Positions 40,394 to 49,016 of a stretch of DNA of 64,000 nt are shown piece after piece; position 1 is the first letter of the stretch; each line of letters begins with the position of its first letter. The position numbers and the translations under genes are program-made. Origin of the DNA: Alloascoidea africana. Lineage: Eukaryota > Ascomycota > Alloascoideomycetes > Alloascoideales > Alloascoideaceae. The DNA lies in contig JAKTTT010000066.1 in the NCBI GenBank assembly GCA_030581615.1, positions 1 to 64,000 of the forward strand, written 5' to 3'. The notes under the pieces are model-generated. The model was not told where the DNA came from. It saw only the letters and a program-made list of their open reading frames with translations, and did not search any database.

Positions 40394-40406
40394 CGCTGAG
40401 TCAGCG
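40394..40406. promoter_or_regulatory. bZIP (AP-1/Gcn4-type) site upstream of SSK1
   Basis: CGCTGAGTCAGCG is a near-perfect palindrome around TGAGTCA, 56 bp before the chosen SSK1 ATG. TGAGTCA is the core bound by Gcn4- and Yap/Pap1-type bZIP factors. Function is inferred from the motif only. Confidence 0.4.
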
Positions 40407-40461
40407 ACGGATGTATTTAATACCGCCCCTGCCCAAACCGACGAGGACGAAACAGAATAGA

Positions 40462-42747
40462 ATGCCCAAGACCTCCAGGACTTCCTACATGCCACGGTCG
40501 GATTCGCGGGCACGGATATGGGTCAAGACGCCCACGGGGTTGCCGACCTCTGTTCTCGTGTCCCAGGACTGCCTGATCGGTGAGTTTGTGCTTTTTGGGG
40601 ATGCTGCTGCTGCCTCCTGTTTTCACCGTGGAGTCCTACTAACGCTTTTTCCAGATGACCTCAAGACGCTTGTCATTCAAAAGTACCCCCGGTCTCTGGC
40701 TTCGCTTTACGATGTCTCTGAGATATCTCTGCTGATGCCGGGTCCAATCCCGGGCCCCCAGGAGCAGCATAGCAAGAGCCAGAGCTTACACCTGGAAGAG
40801 CCGTCGGTCCAAGCCCTGGACCAGGAACAAGATCATGATCAAGATCAGGATCAAGACCAGGTCCCGCCAAGACCGCCCATTCCAGTGGACTTTTCGATAT
40901 CCAGATTTCTGCAGAGATACTTCCCGAGAGGCATGTCGAGCGAACAGGCCCTGATCATCTGGACGAGTGTCTCACCCTCGTCCTCGCCCACGCCCACAGC
41001 AGACACATTTCAACAGGCCCAGCAGCAGACTCAGGCTCCAGGGGCCCGCCAGGAGCTGTTTCTATCGCCCACGCCGGTCCAGCGACACGTCCACAGTAGC
41101 GTCGCCTTCCAGTCGCTGCCTCCAGTCGCAGCAGCAGCGGCAGCAGCAGCGGCAGCGGCAGTCGTGCCTCCCTTGTCATCGACCTTGTCCTCGACCTTCT
41201 TCCCGTCGTCGGCTTCCCCCCAGATAGCACCGGACGGGCTCACGCGGACGCCCATCGGCTTTGCCCAGGCAAGATACGGCGGCTCGCTAAGACAGGCCAT
41301 CGACAGCGGAATCCCGTTATCTGCTCTGGCTGCCGGCGTCCCTGATCAGACCTCCATCGCGGAGGACCGGACTCCCACTGAGAGCACTTTCCGCCATCAT
41401 CCGTTATCGATCGGCTCCGGACCAAGCAGGTTTTTGATCCCCCAGGCCCAGCGATCCCAGACTCAGGCTCAGGCTCAGTCCCAGGCCCCGTCGTCGGTCC
41501 TCTTACTGCCAAAGAATTACGGCTTCCAGAATCAAGGGTCTGGCGCTACTTCTGTGCCGACTTCCACCACTCCAGCCATATTGGCGCCGGACCCAGAGAC
41601 CACGCAACTCCATCAGAATGTCAATGTTCAACCTCTTGCCCTGGGACTAAACGCGTTTGAGCAAGACGACGCAACCAGCGCTGGCGCTGGCGCTGGAGCT
41701 GGAGCTGGAGCTGGAGCTGCCGCCATGGTGGCTTCTCCCCCAGTGCTATCGGCCTCGTCCCCGTCCATGGGCTCTCCGGCCGGAGAAAGTCCTTCGCCAG
41801 TGACCAAACCACGGCCTCCTATAGTTCGCCAGCGAAGCACTCGCAAGTCGAACAAGCTGACTCTGCTGGGCGCAATGGCATCTGGGTCGGGTTCGGCGTC
41901 CGCAGGGCCAGGTTCAGCACCCCTGGGACTCGATGCTCGTGCTCTTCGACCGTCAACGACAACGGAGCAAGTTCTGCCCAACATCAATGTTTTGGTGGTG
42001 GAGGACAATATCATCAACCAGACGATTCTCGGCGTATTTCTACGCAAACGCAAAATCCACCACAAGATGGCAAACACGGGCGAAGAGGCGCTGGAGAAAT
42101 GGCGCCAAGGAGGCTTCCACCTCGTGCTGATGGACATTCACCTGCCCAAAATGTCGGGAATCGATGCAACAAAAGAGATTCGTAGACTGGAAAAATGCAA
42201 CCAGATAGGTGCCCTTACAAACAGGACTTTGCGCCCCGGTGCCATCAAAAGCGATATCGATGGCCAGGTTGCCCCCAAATCCAAGACGGATAAGACTGAT
42301 AATAAGGGCAATTCGCCCTTGTCCTTGCCCGTGCCCTCGCATCTACACGCAAATAGCCAGACCATCGAGGAGTTCGGCCCCGACGACCCTCCGCCAGGCC
42401 TACCGGCCGAGGACGTTCTGGATACTCGGCTCTTCCGCGCCCCGGTAATCATCGTGGCTCTGACGGCAAATACACTGGAGTCGGACCGGCAAGAGGCGCT
42501 CGCGACCGGTTGCAACGATTATCTCACCAAGCCTGTGAACATGGCCTGGCTCCAGAACAAGATCACGGAATGGGGGTGCATGCAAGCTCTAATCGACTTT
42601 GAAGGATGGAAATCTGGCGAGCGATTCCGGCTCACCAGCACAACGAAGAGCGTGGCAAAGCCCAGTGCAAATGTCAGTGCAGGCACGAGTGGTGGCCTGA
42701 CCACGAGCAACGGTGGTGAAGCAGGACTGGTGACGGCGGCGGTTTAA
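40462..42747 (+). CDS. SSK1: SSK1 response regulator of the HOG stress pathway
   Basis: Two exons, 40462-40579 and 40655-42747, give 736 residues; the 75-nt intron is in frame and stop-free. Ssk1 is the phosphorelay output protein that, when unphosphorylated, activates the MAPKKK feeding Hog1. The N-terminal RIWVKTPTGLPTSVLVSQDC is the conserved Ssk1 start block, continued after splicing by DDLKTLVIQKYPRSLASLYD. A long disordered middle contains poly-Ala, Gln-Ala and Gly-Ala runs. The receiver domain (about 480-690) has VLVVEDN (acidic pocket), LVLMDIHLPKMSG (phospho-acceptor Asp), VALTAN (Thr) and YLTKPV (Lys). As in other Ssk1 proteins, a long insert splits the receiver. An upstream in-frame ATG (40411) overlaps a TATTTAAT string that looks like a TATA element, so I take the next one. 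Confidence 0.93.
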   Translation: MPKTSRTSYMPRSDSRARIWVKTPTGLPTSVLVSQDCLIGEFVLFGDAAAASCFHRGVLLTLFPDDLKTLVIQKYPRSLASLYDVSEISLLMPGPIPGPQEQHSKSQSLHLEEPSVQALDQEQDHDQDQDQDQVPPRPPIPVDFSISRFLQRYFPRGMSSEQALIIWTSVSPSSSPTPTADTFQQAQQQTQAPGARQELFLSPTPVQRHVHSSVAFQSLPPVAAAAAAAAAAAVVPPLSSTLSSTFFPSSASPQIAPDGLTRTPIGFAQARYGGSLRQAIDSGIPLSALAAGVPDQTSIAEDRTPTESTFRHHPLSIGSGPSRFLIPQAQRSQTQAQAQSQAPSSVLLLPKNYGFQNQGSGATSVPTSTTPAILAPDPETTQLHQNVNVQPLALGLNAFEQDDATSAGAGAGAGAGAGAAAMVASPPVLSASSPSMGSPAGESPSPVTKPRPPIVRQRSTRKSNKLTLLGAMASGSGSASAGPGSAPLGLDARALRPSTTTEQVLPNINVLVVEDNIINQTILGVFLRKRKIHHKMANTGEEALEKWRQGGFHLVLMDIHLPKMSGIDATKEIRRLEKCNQIGALTNRTLRPGAIKSDIDGQVAPKSKTDKTDNKGNSPLSLPVPSHLHANSQTIEEFGPDDPPPGLPAEDVLDTRLFRAPVIIVALTANTLESDRQEALATGCNDYLTKPVNMAWLQNKITEWGCMQALIDFEGWKSGERFRLTSTTKSVAKPSANVSAGTSGGLTTSNGGEAGLVTAAV
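40580..40654 (+). other. In-frame 75-nt intron in SSK1
   Basis: Donor GTGAGT, branch CTACTAACG, acceptor TCCAG, 25 codons without stop. Removal joins VSQDCLI to DDLKTLV, the family sequence. Confidence 0.88.
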
Positions 42748-43842
42748 ATATAGACAGTGCTTTAGGGTAATGTAGTTTTATGTTCAAGTTTCGGTTGTAT
42801 GAAGCGTATGATCTGTAGTCGAGAATCGAAACCACAAAAGGTCTGAAAGATTCCATCCCCAACTCATTGCCTATCGATGGTTGTCCCAGATCATGACTTA
42901 CAGAATGAATGAGTTATGAGAAGGGAAATATAACAGTAAAACTTTCTTTGAAAGTAATATTTGAATCAGGCTGTTTGATGTTTGAAAATGCTGATTATCT
43001 AGAAATGAAAGACATTTTTCCTTTGAATAAAAATGAACATTTATCAAAGTATTGAATATCATCTTATAAAATCAATACTCTATACATGTCTAAATTTTCT
43101 CACAATAACGTGAAGAAATGACTGTTCTCAATAAATCACCGTTGCTTAGCTCCATAACCTTTACATCTCAAACAATCGCAAACCACTTAAAATCGCCAAA
43201 GAAAGAAAATGGAGGCAGTCAAATCTGTATTTATAAAAAGCTCTGAAGGTTCCCATTTTGTATTTCATGAAGTAATATTCCTGAAAAATGCCACCAATAA
43301 ACGGTATCAAAAATAGTACTCCCCAAATGCTTCTGAGTCGGAAAGGTTTCTAAATTGTTAGGACTCGGGGTGATATCTACTCCGGGTATGGCTATAGAAA
43401 TAGTTAGATCCCTATACTATATAAATTCAGCAACTATATGTATGAATCACTGACCCCTAGCTTCCTCCGGACTTAACAACCCTCGGACTTTACACTATCA
43501 GATTATTTAAAGGAAGAATGAAAAATTGCATCAAAAGGCCCTTGGACTTGAATACTTGGTCTTCAGTTTTAAACCGAACTTTACCTAAGTTCTAAACATT
43601 TGCACTCTTTATCCTACGTGTAACTCAAAAAGACAGCTCAATTAGCTTTGTAATATCTTTAAAGTATTAATATGGCCGCATGTTTTAATTTGATGGCATT
43701 TGGGACGCTGAACAAAACCCGACAACCGTAGTGATGGAGGGATACAGAACTTGTAGCTGCTTCACAAACAGACAATTCCAATGCATTGAATCGGTGTATA
43801 TTTCTAGAGATTTCTATTATCATGCATTTACACCTCAAGATT

Positions 43843-44208
43843 ATGGCTTCCCTTCATGGCACGAGAAAAGGACTTCACCAGGAGAAGCTCCTTCATTTTA
43901 ACAAGTCTATTAAGTATTTCTTACCTTTCAAAAAATCTGCAGCTTCAAACGCGTCCATAAGGCAATTCGCAGTGTTTCGATATGAAAACGAGAGTGAAAC
44001 CGTGGAAACTGGGACTCGTATCTTTTCGATTCGTAAACGCGCTAACAGCACGTCTCTCTCTGGCGTCCCATATCCCAACAATCAACAAGCACGTTTCCGA
44101 ACAGGCTTCGTTCGGCCAGATTTTGATAGCTTTCTACACAGTGCTCTATTTTTAAAATACGCTTATCAATGTGGCTTTACACCAGTCCAAAAAAAAAGTG
44201 TACTCTAA
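43843..44208 (+). CDS. Orphan ORF, 121 aa (weak)
   Basis: Open from an ATG at 43843 (the frame is open from before 43786) to the stop at 44208, unusual length for DNA this AT-rich. The product is basic (MASLHGTRKGLHQEKLLHFN at the start) with a middle rich in Ser/Arg. I recognise no domain. The opposite strand also stays open for 62 codons. A young gene, a gene remnant or chance are all possible. Confidence 0.25.
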   Translation: MASLHGTRKGLHQEKLLHFNKSIKYFLPFKKSAASNASIRQFAVFRYENESETVETGTRIFSIRKRANSTSLSGVPYPNNQQARFRTGFVRPDFDSFLHSALFLKYAYQCGFTPVQKKSVL

Positions 44209-45082
44209 ACAAGGCAATTAAATTCCAAGAAGATATCTTTGTATGTTTCTCACAATATAGCCTGGATATTTCCAATATACAGATGTTTTGCTGTAAAATT
44301 AAAATCTATTCTGGTATAATATTGTGTTCCAAGATTCTAAAAACCCAGAGTTTTCCTCTTCACCAGCCAGATTTCGTGTTTTACAAACCGCAGTATAGTT
44401 ATTATCTCTGCTATTACTGTTAAAACCCAAATCTTAAATCAATCAATTGCCTATATCTTTCATCTTGATTGTTTTTTTTTGGTCACAAGGAAATGATCTA
44501 CAAAATGAAAAAAAAAAAACAGAAGCAACACGATCTAAAACGTTTCATATAACAAGTTCTCACTGGATTTGTTTCTATGCTTCTTTAAATACTGTTGGAA
44601 CCCACAATTACTTACCTTTTTTTCATTTTCTTAGGTCCTTGGAACCCAAAAATAGAGTTGACAGAATTGGGTTTCAGATCCATGTGTAGAACAGCAGTCT
44701 ACTGGTTACAACGAACACTCGTTAAAAAAAAGTGTCGTCTTGTTTTTCTCTTGATTCATTTCCATTCATTATCATTACTCGGCTATTGATATTAGGAATG
44801 ATATTGGCGTTACAGCTCATTTGGAGCTTCTTTTTTTGAAAAATATAGGTTTTGCGAGCTTCGACCACAGAAAATAACTAGAGAAGATGTGTTTGAGAGC
44901 AGTCTGTGAATATGGAGATGTAAAGAACCTCTAGAATAGTTGATGGAGAAAACCAGAGTACAAAAAGCACAAAGGGGGACTAGAAATGGTCAATTCTTCC
45001 AGGAAGTTTTGAGGGATGGATCTAGATTACATGGAAGTTTTTGTGTAGATTTTGTATTTTTAATGTATTTATTTAGTCTTAA

Positions 45083-45128
45083 TGTAAAGCGCGAATTGTC
45101 TATACGGTATTACCTGGTGTAAAGCGCG
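45083..45128 (+). repeat. Direct repeat TGTAAAGCGCG x2
   Basis: The 11-mer occurs at 45083-45093 and 45118-45128, 35 bp apart, in the desert. Confidence 0.8.
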
Positions 45129-45409
45129 TAGAGAACTACCGGCCAAAGTGAAATCGGTGGTGTGTTTATGTCTGAGATGTTTAGCCTCTTAGCATTCAGC
45201 ATTAAACAACTGTCTTGATATCTTCAAAGCCATCGATAATGTACCAACCATTCAAGCGAAGTAAAGATAGAAGAACAGCATAGGAAGATGACCAGAGGAC
45301 ATATAATCGGGGTACTATTTTGGCATATCGAATGCTAGAAGATTCCTTAAAAGTCATCAGAAAAGGGCTAATTGCGATACACCACTACTTATAAAACCCC
45401 AGTTGAGAT

Positions 45410-45428
45410 TTCAAAAAAGCTCCGAATT
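45410..45428 (+). repeat. 19-bp dispersed repeat, copy 2
   Basis: Exact second copy of the 19-mer at 40030-40048; flanking sequence differs after it. Confidence 0.8.
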
Positions 45429-45660
45429 GAGAAAGTTGAAACGAGTTTCTCTACAAAAAGTTACTACTAGGCCAAGCTAAAGACATTTCTTAGATTGTAG
45501 ATAGCATGATACCTGAATGCCATTAGATATCAAACAAAACCAACAGTATAAAGTCTCGTTCTAGTATAGATAAAGACCAACGGACCATCTAATTAGCGTA
45601 GATAAAAAGTCTTTCAAATGCGTTGAAAGAAGAACCATCTATGCCTGAAACACCCCTATA

Positions 45661-45711
45661 ATGAGTGCATGTGTCCTTCCCACTAACCTCGTTCCTCCCA
45701 ACCATCCCTAG
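45661..45711 (+). promoter_or_regulatory. Upstream ORF or 5'-leader intron end before the acid phosphatase
   Basis: An ATG at 45661 opens a 16-codon ORF ending in TAG at 45709-45711, 7 bp before the main ATG. The same stretch contains CCACTAACC and a pyrimidine run ending CCCTAG, which looks like a branch site and splice acceptor. Either reading could affect expression. Confidence 0.4.
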
Positions 45712-45718
45712 CCCCGGC

Positions 45719-47482
45719 ATGCATCCCTTTCTGCGCACAATGAAAGAACAACGCCGGTTTTCCAACCGAACCATCTTCTTCATTCTGCTCGTGCCGGTTG
45801 CAATCACGCTATTTGCAATCGGGAACCTCGTGGTGGATAGTTTCCGTCCGGCAACGTACCTCACGCCAAGTTCTGCTTCTGTTCCTGCTCCCGTTTCTGA
45901 TGGTTATGACGCAGTGGAGACTGAAACCACAAAGCCAGATGCTGTGAATCCGCCAGAGTATGGGTATGAGGTGTCTGAAACTGGGCAGCCTGAGCCATAC
46001 CGAGAAGGAGAACCTGAACCCAAATCTTCATCCGTCGTTTCTGCTGGAAAGATGAATGAGGGCAACTCATCAACATCATCATCCTCAACGTCTTCTTCTT
46101 CTTCTCCAGCACAACCCGCCGGGGGACAACAGTACGAGCAGACGGCCGAGGACAGAGGCAACCCGCTACGCTATTCGTCCTGTCTAGGTCCCTATGTGCC
46201 GCTTTCGGGCTTGGGGATTGACAGCTCTGTGCCAGAAGGGTGTCGGATAGACCAGGCACATGTGCTGATGCGACATGGCGAGAGGTATCCAGACGGGAAA
46301 ACGGGCAAGAAGTTGGAAGGCCTCGTTGACAAGATTAACCGGGCACGATCAAGTGCGATTGACCAGAATTCGAATGCATTTTCGGGCGAGCTTGGGTTTC
46401 TAAACTCTTGGACATACTTTGTGGACTCGGAGGGCACGCAGTACGAACAGCTCTCGACCACTGGGCCCTACGCGGGCAACGGGAGCGCGTTCCGACGGGG
46501 CAAGGCTCTGAGAGAGCGATACGCGGACCTGTACGAGACTGACGACAAGAAGCGGCCTGTGTTCGTGGCCGACATGCCGCGGCTGGTGGACACTGCGACT
46601 GCGTTTGCCCGGGGGTTCTTCCAAGAGGACTTTGACCGGGACGTGGAGCTCGTGCGGATCCCAGAGCTCGTGGAACGCGGCCTCGACACGCTGACTCCGT
46701 TCGTGTCTTGCACCGAGTTCGACGAGACGGAGAACGTGGCGTATCTGAAGCAGTTTCCCGTGGGCTTCCGCGAGGCCATCGCGCTCCGGCTGAACCAGGA
46801 GGACCAGATCGGGCAGCTCGACCTCAACTTCACCCACGAGGACGTGTTGCTCATGTACAAGCTGTGTTTCTTCGAGCTCAACATCCGCGGGCACTCGCCG
46901 TGGTGCGCGCTGTTCGGCGCGGACGACCTGCTCAACTTTGCCTACTACGGCGACCTGTTCCACTACTACGGCTTTGGTCCGGGCCACAGACTGGGCTCTG
47001 TTGCGGGCACGGTCCAGGCGAATGCCACCGCGAGACTGCTCGAACTAGGCCCCGAGCGGGCTGCTGGGGGTTCCAAAGTGACGTTTGCGTTCACCCACGA
47101 TACAGACATTATTAGCATGGTCAGCGCGCTGCGGCTGTTTGAGACTCCAGGTGGACTGCCTTTGCCGGCGGACGAGCTCTACTTTGGCAACACCTACAAG
47201 ACGAGCGAGATCTCTCCGATGGCGGCGAATCTGCTCACGGAGCGACTCACTTGTGGCAAGTCAAACGAGAAGTTTGTCAGGTTTGTGCTGAACGAGGCTG
47301 TCGTGCCTTTGCCCAATTGCACCTCGGGCCCTGGGTTTTCCTGCCCTTTGGACAAGTATTTGAAATATGTCCAGGATACAGTGGCCTCGCTCGACGATTA
47401 CAAAACGGCTTGCAAGATTGGCGATGGAGTGCCCCAACACCTAAGCTTTTACTGGGATTGGAAACAAGGTAATCAAGATTAA
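45719..47482 (+). CDS. Histidine acid phosphatase (Pho5/phytase-like), membrane-anchored
   Basis: One exon, 587 residues from the ATG at 45719. It is a secretory-pathway phosphomonoesterase of the histidine acid phosphatase family (Pho5, phytases). A short basic N-terminus precedes one hydrophobic segment (IFFILLVPVAITLFAIG), which reads as a signal anchor rather than a cleaved peptide. A Ser/Pro/Glu-rich stalk of about 100 residues follows. The catalytic domain has LMRHGERYP (RHGXRXP, nucleophile His) and TFAFTHDTDIISM (HD proton donor), with paired cysteines near the end. The part from about 46.4 to 47.2 kb is strongly GC-rich at third positions, in sharp contrast to the AT-rich upstream desert. 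Secreted relatives usually lack the stalk, so a cell-surface or Golgi form is likely. Confidence 0.9.
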   Translation: MHPFLRTMKEQRRFSNRTIFFILLVPVAITLFAIGNLVVDSFRPATYLTPSSASVPAPVSDGYDAVETETTKPDAVNPPEYGYEVSETGQPEPYREGEPEPKSSSVVSAGKMNEGNSSTSSSSTSSSSSPAQPAGGQQYEQTAEDRGNPLRYSSCLGPYVPLSGLGIDSSVPEGCRIDQAHVLMRHGERYPDGKTGKKLEGLVDKINRARSSAIDQNSNAFSGELGFLNSWTYFVDSEGTQYEQLSTTGPYAGNGSAFRRGKALRERYADLYETDDKKRPVFVADMPRLVDTATAFARGFFQEDFDRDVELVRIPELVERGLDTLTPFVSCTEFDETENVAYLKQFPVGFREAIALRLNQEDQIGQLDLNFTHEDVLLMYKLCFFELNIRGHSPWCALFGADDLLNFAYYGDLFHYYGFGPGHRLGSVAGTVQANATARLLELGPERAAGGSKVTFAFTHDTDIISMVSALRLFETPGGLPLPADELYFGNTYKTSEISPMAANLLTERLTCGKSNEKFVRFVLNEAVVPLPNCTSGPGFSCPLDKYLKYVQDTVASLDDYKTACKIGDGVPQHLSFYWDWKQGNQD

Positions 47483-47514
47483 TCATAAATAGCAATTAAT
47501 TTAAATATTGGGTG

Positions 47515-48480
47515 CTAAACCCGAAGTACTTTTCCGCCATCAAAGGGTAAAGTCGGGGGCTCCTTAGAGAACCATCCCATAACCGTCTCCTGAGTTGTTT
47601 TTTTATGTCTCACGGCAAACTGGCGGCCCCATACTTTTTTCTTCTCGGGCTGCTTCACCAGATCGTTGAACTCTATGCCACGCGGGTTCGAAACCACATT
47701 GATGCCTTTACAGTGGAAATCGGTGCTCCAGTGCGTGTGTCCAAAGATCCAGTACGTGGGGAGGATAGGAGTCCCCGTCATCCCCCACCATCCCGTCAGC
47801 AGCAGCGGTGCGATTTTCTGCTCGAGGGTTTTGGAACAGTACGCGGATCGTAGAATGTTGGACTTGAGTCGATGAGCCGGAGACGACGTGTTTTGGTACG
47901 TTGGAGCGTGATGTGTGATAATGACCAGAGCCCGGCGGCTTCGTCCTTTCTCGTTCTTTTCCTTCTCCTCCTTCACAACCTGCTTGACCTGGGACTCCAG
48001 CCAATCTGTCTCTTCTCTGTGGATAGTGTTGAAGCGCTCAACGTTCCAGTCCTGGACTTTTTTAAAGTCCATCACGAGCTTTGAGGTTGTCTCCGCCTCT
48101 TCATCCGAAATGTGCGAAAACAGCGTGCATCCGAGTAGAGTCACTGTGTTCACGCCCTCCTTATCCTCAATATCCAAATCAACCCGTTTCCGATGTAGAA
48201 ACGTAAACTTCCCCTTTAGCGCCTCTTTCTCCTCCAGACGCTTACCTGCAGCAATCGCAGCTTCATAATTAAGGCCGTAAAACTCGTGGTTGCCCAACAC
48301 GAGAAAAATATGCTTAAACTTGTCAACATGGTTAACCAGAAACGTGTAGTAGCCCTCGAAATCGTGAAGTTGGCCAATGTCACCGGCAAGTATCAGATAA
48401 GGAGCACTCGGCGTCAATGTGAAAGTCCCATAGCATTGCACAATCTCCAAATGGAGGTCAGACATGTACTGGAAGGCCAT
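47515..48480 (-). CDS. Calcineurin-like metallophosphoesterase
   Basis: One exon, 321 residues. It belongs to the two-metal phosphoesterase superfamily. Metal-ligand blocks are in order: YMSDLHLE (DXH), LILAGDIG (GDXX), VLGNHEFYG (GNHE), VIITHHAPTY and IFGHTHWSTDF (GHXH). The single-domain cytosolic form without signal or membrane segment resembles the predicted phosphoesterases common in fungi; substrate unknown. The C-terminus is Lys/Pro-rich. Its stop lies only 32 bp from the stop of the convergent acid phosphatase, so their 3' UTRs must overlap. It is divergent from the GATA factor across 536 bp. Confidence 0.88.
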   Translation of the reverse strand: MAFQYMSDLHLEIVQCYGTFTLTPSAPYLILAGDIGQLHDFEGYYTFLVNHVDKFKHIFLVLGNHEFYGLNYEAAIAAGKRLEEKEALKGKFTFLHRKRVDLDIEDKEGVNTVTLLGCTLFSHISDEEAETTSKLVMDFKKVQDWNVERFNTIHREETDWLESQVKQVVKEEKEKNEKGRSRRALVIITHHAPTYQNTSSPAHRLKSNILRSAYCSKTLEQKIAPLLLTGWWGMTGTPILPTYWIFGHTHWSTDFHCKGINVVSNPRGIEFNDLVKQPEKKKVWGRQFAVRHKKTTQETVMGWFSKEPPTLPFDGGKVLRV

Positions 48481-49016
48481 TGTGTAGAGATTCTTGCACA
48501 GCTTGCACAGATCGCCCAGCTTTTGCCCAGCTCACGCGGCCCATCGCCTCCATTTATATATTTCAAGGTCCTGCATCCTGGAGGAGAGAGAAGACCAAAA
48601 GGGATTTAATTTCGTTGTCCCAGGGTCCAAAATGACCCGCCAGGCAGGGTAACACATACACCCAAACACACCACTGGCATAAGTGTCACGGCGTGCACTG
48701 CCTCGAGTCTATAGTCCGGGTAACGTTCCCGGCTCGTCTGCGCCTCTGCGGGCGTGTGGGTGTATATGCATGCTTACTCCGAAACCGTGCGCTCTGATTC
48801 GCTGCAGCGCGGTCCCGCTCGGAATTTAGACGTGGTTCAGATGGATCTGATAATTCAAATCTCTATCTATCTCCATCTTCCCCTTTCCTCTTTGTCCCAG
48901 GTCCATTTCTGTTTCTTTGGCCCAATACAGTCAGTTAGTTTGTCTTTGTCATTGCCAATTGCCATTTGAATTCCCGCAACCAAAGAAGAAAAAAAAAATC
49001 AACCTTTTCCTGTTCA
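48481..49016. promoter_or_regulatory. Divergent promoter, phosphoesterase / GATA factor
   Basis: 536 bp between two divergent start codons. It contains TTACCCGG at 48716-48723 (minus orientation) and, closer to the GATA gene, TGATAATT (about 48847) plus a CTATCTATCTCC string (about 48860-48875), that is GATA-type sites which could allow autoregulation. Confidence 0.45.
48716..48723 (-). promoter_or_regulatory. TTACCCGG element, phosphoesterase/GATA promoter
   Basis: CCGGGTAA on the plus strand; 236 bp from the phosphoesterase ATG and 294 bp from the GATA-factor ATG. Confidence 0.4.

Larger units (their letters stand above)
35498..40461. other. AT-rich gene desert (5.0 kb) left of SSK1
   Basis: No confident gene lies in 5 kb, against roughly one per 2 kb to the left. 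The DNA is AT-rich until about 40.25 kb, where it turns GC-rich into SSK1. It holds a (GTTTT)n run, half of a 19-bp repeat shared with the next desert (40030-40048), a 12-mer (AAATACCCACAA) seen twice (38963 and 40079), one possible two-exon gene (36.6-37.1 kb) and small orphan ORFs (37551-37736, 38707-38922 and 39295-39561 on +). I see no reverse transcriptase, integrase or transposase signature and no long terminal or inverted repeats. Decayed repeats, a centromere-like region or plain intergenic DNA are all possible. Confidence 0.5.
42748..45718. other. AT-rich gene desert (3.0 kb) right of SSK1
   Basis: AT-rich from the SSK1 stop to about 45.65 kb, with an abrupt change to GC-rich coding DNA. 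It holds an orphan ORF of 121 codons (43843-44208), the second copy of the 19-bp repeat (45410-45428), and the 11-mer TGTAAAGCGCG twice, 35 bp apart. No mobile-element coding signature is visible. Confidence 0.5.

Noticed and set aside
35498-40461. Possible retroelement or transposon fossil in the desert
   Set aside because: No reverse transcriptase, integrase, capsid or transposase signature and no paired terminal repeats were visible; only one short repeat pair.
41100-41165. GCAGCAGCG repeat as a separate element
   Set aside because: It is the poly-Ala coding run of SSK1, not an independent feature.
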